A stretch of DNA of 64,000 nt from Ancylothrix sp. D3o. Its GTDB lineage: Bacteria > Cyanobacteriota > Cyanobacteriia > Cyanobacteriales > Oscillatoriaceae. The stretch's first letter is position 1, and each line of letters opens with the position of its first letter. A program made the translations under genes and the position numbers. The stretch lies in the NCBI RefSeq assembly GCF_025370775.1, contig NZ_JAMXEX010000017.1:30066-94065 (forward strand), in the 5' to 3' direction. Below, one piece after another: positions 36,008-43,789 of this stretch. The notes under the pieces are model-generated. The model did not search any database, had not been told where the DNA came from, and saw only the letters and a program-made list of their open reading frames with translations.

Positions 36008-36658
36008 TTATTGGGTTTGCCGGCGGTGGGGACTTATTAACATTTCATGGGCATCGGGACGCTGACAAACAATCATGGTATTGATATGTTGGCGTTCATC
36101 ATTGCGGATGGCAACAAAGACATCATAAAGTGTTTCAATGTGGGGCCGGCGTTCGCCCACCGGCTGCGAAGATTGAAACTCATCAAACATATAAAGATCG
36201 CCGTTTTCATAATAATCAATAGCAATTTGGGGGGCCGGTTTGCCTTTGAGTTCCTCTTCGTGATTTTTTAAAAAAATATCGTAGGCTTCAAAGGCTTTTT
36301 CTTCGATTAATTGATTAAAATGATAAGCTCTGCGGGGCGCAATCATATAAACAAAAACCAACATCCAATAATAAATAAATACCAAAATCCGAGAAAGCAG
36401 CCGGTCTAGCCAAAATTCATTACCTCCTTGCGATTCAATAATTCGCAGGTGGTGTAACTCGTTCCAAGATTGAGCAAAATGAATTTTTAACCAATCTGTA
36501 TGTTTCCATGCACCCATGCTTTCATATAAATGCAGCACAGATAAATAGGAAAAATAGGGAACGCGAGCTATCGTTTCCAACAAATAAAACCGCGCAAAAG
36601 GACGGCTTTGGTAAAGTTTACTCAAAATAAACTCTAAGAAATTAACGAGGAGTTGCAT
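36008..36658 (-). CDS. Plastid-type terminal oxidase (alternative oxidase family)
   Basis: This 216-residue di-iron plastoquinol oxidase is the cyanobacterial PTOX. The metal ligands are visible: Glu28 in LLETIAR, Glu67/His70 in SWNELHHLR, one of Glu119/Glu120 in EEKAFEAY, and Glu188/His191 in RNDERQH. The RVPYFSYLSVLHLYE helix is also characteristic. It transfers electrons from plastoquinol to oxygen at the thylakoid membrane, relieving over-reduction in high light or during carotenoid desaturation. No transit peptide is present, as expected. It follows the small gene at 36711 on the same strand. Confidence 0.95.
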   Translation of the reverse strand: MQLLVNFLEFILSKLYQSRPFARFYLLETIARVPYFSYLSVLHLYESMGAWKHTDWLKIHFAQSWNELHHLRIIESQGGNEFWLDRLLSRILVFIYYWMLVFVYMIAPRRAYHFNQLIEEKAFEAYDIFLKNHEEELKGKPAPQIAIDYYENGDLYMFDEFQSSQPVGERRPHIETLYDVFVAIRNDERQHINTMIVCQRPDAHEMLISPHRRQTQ

Positions 36659-36710
36659 AATTTGGGTTTCTTCTTATCGGCAACGAATGGGCGTTCCCTT
36701 CTTGGGCTTT

Positions 36711-36926
36711 TTAAACAACGGCTTGCAGTTCCGTTTCTTCGAGAATAATGGTTGTTTCAAAACCAATGCGACCAAAGGATGGTTCTGGCCCCATGTCCAT
36801 TTGGACGGCATAAGTCCAGGTATTAGAAACCGGTTTATAGCTGATGATTTTTCCGATTCCTCCGGCAAAGGACACCGTTTGTTTTTGATTAAAACGGCGG
36901 TTTTTGTTTGATTTCTTGGTGCTCAT
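36711..36926 (-). CDS. Small conserved cyanobacterial protein
   Basis: This 71-residue protein has a basic N-terminus (about 18 residues) and a core containing GGIGKIISYKPVSNTWTYAV and GPEPSFGRIGFETTIILEE. That pattern recurs in small cyanobacterial proteins of unknown function. It lies 52 bp upstream of PTOX on the same strand, so co-transcription is likely. Confidence 0.7.
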   Translation of the reverse strand: MSTKKSNKNRRFNQKQTVSFAGGIGKIISYKPVSNTWTYAVQMDMGPEPSFGRIGFETTIILEETELQAVV

Positions 36927-37094
36927 AAAAGTTCAAGATAAAAAGTTTACACTTTGAGGATAAAAACAGGCCGACCCTACCAAGAAGCCTAGCCTTTCGC
37001 CTTAGCGATTTTTGTTTTCTGCCTTCAGTCTTACGCTAACAACTTTTGGGAATTATGCCTTCTATCACAAGAAATAAGCCGGTTAGTAAAATCT

Positions 37095-37130
37095 CAAAAA
37101 CCCGGTTTCTCGCTCGAAACCGGGCTTTTC
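37095..37130 (-). terminator. Terminator of the zinc alcohol dehydrogenase gene
   Basis: Arms cccggtttc (37101-37109) and gaaaccggg (37116-37124) form a perfect 9-bp stem; on the minus strand a run of T follows. Placed 26 bp after the stop codon. Confidence 0.85.
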
Positions 37131-37155
37131 GTAAAACTAAGAACAAACGGCAAAG

Positions 37156-38322
37156 TTACGGCTTGAGAACCACCTTAATACAGTTGTCTTTTTTGTCTTT
37201 AAAAATCTGGTAGCCGTGTGGCGCTTCGTCTAATTTGAGCCGGTGAGTAATCACAAAAGTCGGGTCAATTCTACCGTTTTGGATGTGTTCAAGCAAGGGC
37301 TTTAAATAGCGATGAACATGAGTTTGTCCCATTTTAAAAGTCAAGCCTTTATTAAAGGCAGAACCAAACGGAACTTTATCAAGAAAACCACCATAAACTC
37401 CTGCCAAAGACATCGTACCGCCTTTGCGACAGGCAACAATGGCTTGACGCAATGCAGTAGGCCGGTCAGTTTCCAAGCGAACGGCTTGTTTTACTTTGTC
37501 ATAAAGTGCCATTGCATCGGTGCCGTGTGCTTCCATTCCCACCGCATCCAAACAAGAATCGGGCCCCCGTCCGCCGGTCATTTCTTTAAGTGCTTCACCG
37601 GCATCTATTTCTTCGTAATTAATCACTTCGGCGCCGTTTTGTTCTGCCATCAGCAAACGTTCAGGAATTCTATCAATTGCAATCACCCTTTCTGCACCTA
37701 ATAAAAAGGCACTTTTGATTGCAAATTGACCCACCGGCCCACATCCCCAAATAGCAACAGTATCCCCAGGTTGGATATTACAATTTTCTGCCGCCATATA
37801 GCCGGTAGGAAAAATATCTGTCAGAAACAAAACTTGCTCATCCGTAAGACCATCAGGAACTTTAAAAAGCCCAACATCGGCAAACGGAACCCGTGCATAT
37901 TCTGCTTGTCCGCCGGCATAGCCCCCAAACAAATGCGAATAGCCAAAAAGTGCAGATGGTGAGTGACCATACATTTTTTCTGCCGCCAAAGCATTCGGGT
38001 TTGAGTTATCACAAAGAGACGTCAAATCTCGCTGGCAAAAAAAACAACTTCCGCAAGCAATTGTAAACGGCACCACCACGCGGTCGCCGATTTTTACATT
38101 ATTAACGCCACTACCAACCTCGACAACTTCCCCCATAAATTCGTGACCGAGAATATCGCCTGCTTGCATACTGGGAATAAACCCGTTATAAATATGCAAA
38201 TCCGAGCCACAAATTGCCGTTGAAGTTATTTTGACAATGGCATCACGAGGGTTAATAATTTTTGGATCGGGAACCGTATCTACCCGCACATCATTGGAAC
38301 CATGCCAGCAAACAGCTTTCAT
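37156..38322 (-). CDS. Zinc-dependent alcohol dehydrogenase (formaldehyde-dehydrogenase-like)
   Basis: This 388-residue medium-chain dehydrogenase has the catalytic zinc ligands in CGSDLH (Cys near 38) and GHEFMGEV (His/Glu near 61), and the structural zinc site [15 protein letters not shown] (four Cys within 15 residues from about 91). The dinucleotide-binding GCGPVGQFA lies at about 194-202. The N-terminal [15 protein letters not shown] and the length fit the glutathione-independent formaldehyde dehydrogenase-like subgroup; the actual substrate is not decided. The neighbours (SRPBCC protein, Dps) suggest a role in stress handling. Confidence 0.9.
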   Translation of the reverse strand: MKAVCWHGSNDVRVDTVPDPKIINPRDAIVKITSTAICGSDLHIYNGFIPSMQAGDILGHEFMGEVVEVGSGVNNVKIGDRVVVPFTIACGSCFFCQRDLTSLCDNSNPNALAAEKMYGHSPSALFGYSHLFGGYAGGQAEYARVPFADVGLFKVPDGLTDEQVLFLTDIFPTGYMAAENCNIQPGDTVAIWGCGPVGQFAIKSAFLLGAERVIAIDRIPERLLMAEQNGAEVINYEEIDAGEALKEMTGGRGPDSCLDAVGMEAHGTDAMALYDKVKQAVRLETDRPTALRQAIVACRKGGTMSLAGVYGGFLDKVPFGSAFNKGLTFKMGQTHVHRYLKPLLEHIQNGRIDPTFVITHRLKLDEAPHGYQIFKDKKDNCIKVVLKP

Positions 38323-38387
38323 CTGAGTTTTCTCCTTTTTTGTAGTTGATCTTTAGCCGAATTTTGTAGATTTTTGAGCCAAAGCAA

Positions 38388-38747
38388 CTACGAACCTGGC
38401 AATGCTTGTTTGACGCTTTCTACTGTTTCTTGGATGCTTTCTTCAATTGAATGGATAAACTCTTTAGTTTCCGGTGCAATCGGTTGGTCAAGATTGAGTT
38501 TTTCTCTCACATTATTGGCAGTTTCTTTTAAAGGCGGTTTGCTGGTAATTTCAGGAATATTTGGGGTCGGAATTTTGGTGGTGCTATGGTCAACTTGATA
38601 CTGTGTAGCTTCAGGAGTGGTGAGCGCAGTGGCCTCCAAAGGATTATAACCAAATACCGAAGCAATTAAAAACGTAACGGCAATAAGAGAAGCAGTTACC
38701 AAAGCACGAAACTGGCTATTTTGCAACCAAGAAAATAAACGATTCAT
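38388..38747 (-). CDS. Small membrane-anchored or exported protein of unknown function
   Basis: A 119-residue protein with one N-terminal hydrophobic helix (about 14-37) that could be a signal peptide or anchor; the rest is polar and helical, with Pro-rich KIPTPNIPEITSKPPLKE and an amphipathic C-terminus. I use ATG 38747, preceded by aaaggagtctctt. It lies 38 bp downstream of the SRPBCC gene and 65 bp upstream of the alcohol dehydrogenase, so these three are probably one operon. Confidence 0.7.
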   Translation of the reverse strand: MNRLFSWLQNSQFRALVTASLIAVTFLIASVFGYNPLEATALTTPEATQYQVDHSTTKIPTPNIPEITSKPPLKETANNVREKLNLDQPIAPETKEFIHSIEESIQETVESVKQALPGS

Positions 38748-38785
38748 AAGAGACTCCTTTTGATGTTTGGAAAAAATCATGCGAA

Positions 38786-39478
38786 TTATTGGCGACCGGA
38801 AGGGCTTTCATTTGTAGCAATTTCCCCGGTTTCCATCAGTTGTTTAAAGCGGTACAAATCCTCAGAAATTTGAATTTCTGGTTCCTCACCAAACAATTTG
38901 GCAAAAGTTGCAGTAATTGCACCCCCAGGCGGGTTATATTCCATCACTACTTTAACTTCTGTACCGCGTCCTGCGCTTGCCGGTTGAAAACGTACAAAGC
39001 CGCTATTTTCTATGTCGGCATTTTCCACCGAACCCCAGGCAATTAATTTGTTTTCCTGCTCGTTGATGATTTCTGCATCCCATTCTATCGTTCCACCTAA
39101 TGGCGCTTTGGCAATCCAATGAGAACGCCTTTCATCCCACACTCGCACATATTGCAGGTGCTTCATAAATGTGGGTAAATTCTCGAAGTTTCGCCAAAAT
39201 CGATAAAGCTCTTCGGCTGGCTTATTGATGGTGACAGTTTTTTCAACGCGGATGCTTTGATTGAGGTTTTTTTCCACTGTATTGATGAGGCTATTTTTGC
39301 CGGTTGTCCCGTGATAAACCAAGCCGGTGCCGGCCAGCGCCATCAATGCACCACGCAAAGAACGCTGGCTTAAACCCATTAATACCAGCGCCCCTCCGCC
39401 TATTAACGATGACCATTTTTCAGTATCGCTGACATTGGTTGCTTCTGGTTGGTTGTTAGCGGGTTTTGCAATTTCCAT
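38786..39478 (-). CDS. SRPBCC (polyketide cyclase/dehydrase-like) membrane protein
   Basis: This 230-residue protein has an N-terminal hydrophobic segment (about 25-57; GGGALVLMGLSQRSLRGALM) resembling a DUF2892-type membrane region, then a START/SRPBCC domain (about 72-215). The domain's expected pattern, RVEKTVTINKPAEELYRFWRNFENLP then FMKHLQYVRVWDE, is present. SRPBCC domains bind hydrophobic ligands. This two-part architecture often occurs beside stress genes. It heads the operon that continues with 38388-38747 and the alcohol dehydrogenase. Confidence 0.85.
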   Translation of the reverse strand: MEIAKPANNQPEATNVSDTEKWSSLIGGGALVLMGLSQRSLRGALMALAGTGLVYHGTTGKNSLINTVEKNLNQSIRVEKTVTINKPAEELYRFWRNFENLPTFMKHLQYVRVWDERRSHWIAKAPLGGTIEWDAEIINEQENKLIAWGSVENADIENSGFVRFQPASAGRGTEVKVVMEYNPPGGAITATFAKLFGEEPEIQISEDLYRFKQLMETGEIATNESPSGRQ

Positions 39479-39813
39479 AGCCTGTTTCCCCCTTTTTTTT
39501 TAATGGTATGTCTCCGATTAATTTTTGAATTCAAACTAAAGTAATAAATCAATAGGGCTAATTAAAATATCATCGCTCTTGCTCCAGCTTGGTTAGCTAG
39601 AATCTCAGAAAGTTTAAGACTTAAGAAATATTACCAAAGGCAGAGATTTTAAACTAACAAAGTTTGTGTAACTAACAACTTCAACAAACCAAGACCAGAA
39701 AACCAGATGAGCAAGGCCGGTTCGTTTTGCTTGATATTCCAAAAGGTTGATGTAAGTTGATGAGAAAATTTGTTGCAATAGTTAAGGAACTGAAATCAAA
39801 TGGAGTTTAGTCA
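39479..39813. other. Divergent promoter region between SRPBCC operon and dps
   Basis: A 335-bp AT-rich spacer. No additional gene, and no operator I could name with confidence, is visible. Divergent transcription of the SRPBCC operon and dps from here would allow shared control. Confidence 0.4.
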
Positions 39814-40353
39814 ATGCGTAAATTAAATATTGGTTTAAGCGATGAAGCCCGTCAAGGCGTAACAGAATTACTCAATCACGATTTGGCCGATGCCTATTTG
39901 TTGCTGATCAAAACCAAAAAATACCACTGGGATGTTGTTGGCCCACAATTCCGCTCGCTGCATCAATTGTGGGAAGAACACTATGAGGCTTTAACTATCA
40001 ATATTGACAAACTCGCTGAACGGGTGAGAACGTTGGGCGGTTATCCTATAGGCACTGCTGAAGGGTTCTTGAAATACGCTTCAATTAAAGAACATATTGG
40101 CGACTTGCCTTTGGCAACGCAAATGGTATCGCGTTTGGTAGATGACCACGAGCAAATTATCCGCAATCTCCGCGAACATATTAACCAATGTGATGAACAA
40201 TACAAAGATCAAGGTACGGCAGATTTTCTCACCGGCCTGATGGAACAACACGAAGAAATGGCCTGGATGTTGCGCTCATTTATTGAAGGTGAATCTCTTT
40301 CTCCTGATGGTCAAAAACCCGAAGCCAAAACCGCCACAGCTTCTCACGCCTAA
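39814..40353 (+). CDS. dps: Dps-family ferritin (DNA protection during starvation)
   Basis: This 179-residue protein forms a Dps-type dodecamer that oxidises and stores iron using peroxide, protecting DNA. The inter-subunit ferroxidase ligands are intact: His38 in KKYHWDV, His50 in SLHQLW, Asp65 and Glu69 in NIDKLAER, with the spacing 12/15/4 of the family. The C-terminal tail is mildly charged. It is divergent from the SRPBCC operon and followed by a strong terminator at 40377. Confidence 0.95.
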   Translation: MRKLNIGLSDEARQGVTELLNHDLADAYLLLIKTKKYHWDVVGPQFRSLHQLWEEHYEALTINIDKLAERVRTLGGYPIGTAEGFLKYASIKEHIGDLPLATQMVSRLVDDHEQIIRNLREHINQCDEQYKDQGTADFLTGLMEQHEEMAWMLRSFIEGESLSPDGQKPEAKTATASHA

Positions 40354-40376
40354 TTTATTTTAGGAAAAAGGCAAAA

Positions 40377-40407
40377 AAACCCGGTTTCTTAAACAGCCGG
40401 GTTTTTG
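40377..40407 (+). terminator. Terminator of dps
   Basis: aaacccgg (40377-40384) pairs with ccgggttt (40397-40404) and is followed by a T run. One of the recurring AAACCCGG hairpins. Confidence 0.85.
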
Positions 40408-40439
40408 GATCTCTGGTTGTCTGGTTTTTAATTTAACCC

Positions 40440-40961
40440 ATGAAAAATTTTGATTATTCTTTAGATTTTCAAACCATTGATTTTCGCAACTCACCTCATC
40501 TTTATCGCGTCGGCAAAGGAGAGCAAGGAGTTTTATTAGTGGAACCTTATAAATCAGAAATATTGCCTTATTGGCGATTTAAAACTCCCGAAATTGCCAG
40601 AGAATCAAGCGAGAAAATTTATGAAATGTTTTTAAATTATCTCGAAAACGATGATTTTGTGGGCGCGGATATGGCCCGGAAGTTTTTGCAAATGGGTTAT
40701 ACCCGCTCTCGTCGGTATGCTAACCACAAAACCGGCAGAAAATACGCCAAAAATCCCCAAAAAGAAGCAACAAAAGCAGCCGAAAAACAGGCCCGACAAG
40801 AAATTTTACCCAATCAAGAAGATCCAATCAAAGCCGCCTCCGCAGAAATTTTTAAACAAAAATGGCTACAGGCAAAAAGCAATAAAAAATATTTAGCCTT
40901 ACTGCAAAAACATCAACAAATGTACGAAACACAAGAAACTGCGGGGCCGGTTTTCCCCTAA
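40440..40961 (+). CDS. DUF4385 family protein
   Basis: This 173-residue protein is a good match to DUF4385: a start like FDYSLDFQTIDFRNSPHLYRV, then the core GEQGVLLVEPYKSEILPYWRF and FVGADMARKFLQMGYTRSRRYANHKTGRKY. The C-terminal 70 residues are Lys/Gln-rich and helical. The basic surface suggests nucleic-acid binding, but no activity is known. It is transcribed downstream of dps, beyond its terminator. Confidence 0.85.
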   Translation: MKNFDYSLDFQTIDFRNSPHLYRVGKGEQGVLLVEPYKSEILPYWRFKTPEIARESSEKIYEMFLNYLENDDFVGADMARKFLQMGYTRSRRYANHKTGRKYAKNPQKEATKAAEKQARQEILPNQEDPIKAASAEIFKQKWLQAKSNKKYLALLQKHQQMYETQETAGPVFP

Positions 40962-41128
40962 GCCAGCAGAGTACCGGCCCCTTCCGTCCAGATGTCCCAT
41001 TTACCTTGCTTCAAAATTCTTAACGTAAATTCTCATCAAATCGATTTACGCTAACAACTTAAGTGGCTTTTTTATCTGGGGCCGCCAATTATAGTCCAGC
41101 AAGCATTGATTTAGTTGAGCAATTTAGC

Positions 41129-41845
41129 ATGAGCAGCAATTTAGCGACCAAACTGCGTGAGGGAACCAAAAAATCTCACTCGATGGCAGAAAATGTTGGT
41201 TTTGTCAAGTGCTTCTTAAAAGGCGTTGTCGAAAAAAATTCATACCGCAAGCTGGTGGGCAACCTCTACTTCGTGTATAGCGCGATGGAAGAAGAAATGG
41301 AACGCCACCGCAATCACCCGATAGTTTCCAAAATTTATTATCCAGAACTTAACCGCAAAGCCAGCTTAGAGCAAGATTTGGCATACTACTACGGTGCAAA
41401 CTGGCGTGATCAAGTAGTGCTTTCAAGCGCAGGACAAGCCTACGTTGAACGCATTCGCGAAGTTTCAGCCACCGCCCCAGAATTGTTGGTAGGACACTCC
41501 TACACCCGCTATCTGGGCGACTTGTCTGGCGGCCAAATTCTCAAAGGCATTGCCGTGCGAGCCATGAACCTAAGCGAGGGTGAAGGCACCGCTTTTTATG
41601 AATTCAAGGATATTGCCGACGAGAAAGCCTTTAAAACTACCTACCGGCAATCAATGGATGAGCTACCCATTGACGAAGCCACCGCAGATCAAATCGTCGA
41701 TGAAGCCAACGATGCTTTCGGTATGAACATGAAAATGTTTAACGAACTCGAAGGCAACCTCATCAAAGCCATTGGTCAAATGTTGTTTAATACCCTAACT
41801 CGCCGGCGCACACGGGGCAGCACCGAACTCGCCACTGCTGAGTAA
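41129..41845 (+). CDS. ho1: Heme oxygenase
   Basis: This 238-residue enzyme opens heme to biliverdin IX-alpha, the first step towards phycobilins. The proximal His17 (KKSHSMAEN) and the distal-helix GDLSGGQILKG are present. The start at ATG 41129 (MSSNLATKLREGTKKSH) matches the family; an in-frame extension to 41063 is not needed. The C-terminus has an extra hydrophilic tail (RRRTRGSTELATAE). The number 1 in the symbol is by resemblance to the constitutive isoform and is inferred. Confidence 0.95.
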   Translation: MSSNLATKLREGTKKSHSMAENVGFVKCFLKGVVEKNSYRKLVGNLYFVYSAMEEEMERHRNHPIVSKIYYPELNRKASLEQDLAYYYGANWRDQVVLSSAGQAYVERIREVSATAPELLVGHSYTRYLGDLSGGQILKGIAVRAMNLSEGEGTAFYEFKDIADEKAFKTTYRQSMDELPIDEATADQIVDEANDAFGMNMKMFNELEGNLIKAIGQMLFNTLTRRRTRGSTELATAE

Positions 41846-42052
41846 ATCTCAAATCGTCTTTGATAATAACCGGCCTTCAGCTATCTGCATTTAGCTTATT
41901 GTTAAGTGTGAATAGGGGAGGGCCGGTTTGCTTTTGGCAGAAATTTAGGAATGAGTGAAGGCGAAAGGGGAGTAAGACATTGCTGAGAATGAAAATTTTT
42001 AGCAAGCAGTAAGATAAACACACCGGCCCTACTTTGTCGAGGAGCAAGACTC

Positions 42053-42871
42053 ATGGCTTTATATAAAAATCCCATCTATGGCTTTTGTATCCTTTTATCC
42101 CTACAACTCCTCACCCTCCCCACAAAAGCCGCATCCGTCGCTATCGAGTCCCTGACAAACCCCAAATTAAGCCAAGACATTCCCGAACCAGTAGGCCCAG
42201 GCACACCAGACCGCAGCGTACCGGGGGGAACTTTTGTTCGCTTTGAGCCACCCGCCAACGTCCCAGGCTTTTTTGGCCCTCCTAGTAATATAGCCCCTAG
42301 ACCCCAACCTCCTAGTAACTCTGCACCTACACCTGCTCTACCTCCTCTGGAGCATCGTTGTCAACCGGCCACCCTGCTTTTACCCTTTGGCAACATTGGC
42401 TTAACAGCATCCGAGTATCCCACCTTTTTTGTTGGCGTTACCCGCTATGCCAAAAATGGGACATTTATTTTATATGATGAAGCCGGCCAGCAAATTTATG
42501 AAACGTCAATTCCCCTCAATGAAAACCTTGGTTTATTTGCCATAAATTTACCAAAAACAGCCCCCGGCCTAGAAATTGATAAAAATTATAGGTGGTCTTT
42601 TACCCTTCTCCACAGCGAAACAAAACAACCAACTGCCGAAGGTTGGATCAGGCGCATCGAAATTGACAGCAACCTTCAGGCAAAACTAAATCAATCAACT
42701 CCCCTAGAACGTGCCGCTTTATACGCCCAAAACGGTATTTGGTTCGATACCCTTAGTACCCTTGCTCAGATGCAGGGGGAGGAACCCAAAAACACAATAT
42801 TCGTCAACGAATGGCAAGCATTACTCAAATCGCAAGGGCTAGAACAAGTCGCCCAAATGCCTTTAAATTGA
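42053..42871 (+). CDS. DUF928 protein (copy 1)
   Basis: This 272-residue exported protein has a signal peptide (residues 1-27, ending TKAAS), a Pro-rich linker, and a DUF928 domain from about residue 95. The domain contains ALLPFGNIGL-like LLPFGNIGLTASEYPTFFVGV, the ILYDEAGQQIYE strand and YRWSFTLLH. The C-terminal helix LYAQNGIWFDTLSTLAQM is conserved in both copies here. DUF928 genes commonly neighbour CHASE2, CHAT and TPR proteins in cyanobacteria. Function unknown; first gene of a three-gene operon. Confidence 0.88.
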   Translation: MALYKNPIYGFCILLSLQLLTLPTKAASVAIESLTNPKLSQDIPEPVGPGTPDRSVPGGTFVRFEPPANVPGFFGPPSNIAPRPQPPSNSAPTPALPPLEHRCQPATLLLPFGNIGLTASEYPTFFVGVTRYAKNGTFILYDEAGQQIYETSIPLNENLGLFAINLPKTAPGLEIDKNYRWSFTLLHSETKQPTAEGWIRRIEIDSNLQAKLNQSTPLERAALYAQNGIWFDTLSTLAQMQGEEPKNTIFVNEWQALLKSQGLEQVAQMPLN

Positions 42872-42923
42872 GCTAAAAACCTGGAAAAATAATCACAAAT
42901 TCCCCACGCTAAGAAAAAATATC

Positions 42924-43754
42924 ATGTTTGGCCTAAAAACCCTGTTTTATGCGAGTATTTTTGCTTTATTTTCTACGCAAATTTTTAGCCTATCCGTAAA
43001 GGCCGGTATCCAGCCCCAAGACCTCCGAAAATTAAGCCAAGAGATCCCCGAACCGGCCGGCCCAGGAACTCCCAGACGCAGTGTACCGGGGGGAACCTAT
43101 GTGCGCTTTGAGCCACCGGCAGAAAGCCCACCAACGCGGGGAATAGACATCCGGCGACAGTTTGGTAGATGTCCTGGGGCACCCACCAGATCGCCTGATC
43201 CAGTAACCGGCGCAGAAATCATCACTCCCTCACTAACTCCGCTTCTGCCACCTACAAATATAGGCTTAACTTATGCAGCGCATCCAACATTTTTTATTTA
43301 TATTCCACCGGCAAGTTTAGCGGGGCAATTAATCTTACAAGATGAAGCCGGCAATGACCTTGAGGAAATAGATATTCCTGTCAATGAAAAAGGCGGTGTG
43401 ATAGGCGTAACTTTGCCAAAAAACGCTTCACCTTTAGAAATTGGTAAAAACTATCGCTGGTTTTTTGTTCTGGTTTGTGATCCAAAAAACCGCGAGAATG
43501 ACCGAACCGTTAGCGGTTGGATCAAGCGTATTGAAATTAACCCTATTTTTAAAGGGGAATTAGAAAAAGCAAAAGGTTTAGAACAACCAGCTTTATATGC
43601 CCAAAATGGTATTTGGTTTGAGACTCTCAGTAGCCTTGCTCAAATGCGTCTGGATGAGCCCACAAACCCAACCTTTACAACAGAATGGGAAGAGTTACTA
43701 AAATCTGTCGGGCTACAAACTATCGCCGAAATGCCTTTAATTGCGCCACAATAG
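42924..43754 (+). CDS. DUF928 protein (copy 2)
   Basis: This 276-residue protein is the tandem paralogue of the preceding gene: the SQEIPEPAGPGTPRRSVPGG segment after the signal peptide and the AQNGIWFETLSSLAQM helix align closely, while the linkers differ. It has a signal peptide (ending SVKAG) and a predicted beta-sandwich core. It lies 52 bp after copy 1 and 35 bp before the cyclase, consistent with one transcript. Function unknown. Confidence 0.88.
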   Translation: MFGLKTLFYASIFALFSTQIFSLSVKAGIQPQDLRKLSQEIPEPAGPGTPRRSVPGGTYVRFEPPAESPPTRGIDIRRQFGRCPGAPTRSPDPVTGAEIITPSLTPLLPPTNIGLTYAAHPTFFIYIPPASLAGQLILQDEAGNDLEEIDIPVNEKGGVIGVTLPKNASPLEIGKNYRWFFVLVCDPKNRENDRTVSGWIKRIEINPIFKGELEKAKGLEQPALYAQNGIWFETLSSLAQMRLDEPTNPTFTTEWEELLKSVGLQTIAEMPLIAPQ

Positions 43755-43789
43755 CAGTGAATAGCAATTTAAAATAGGTAAGGCTGCCT

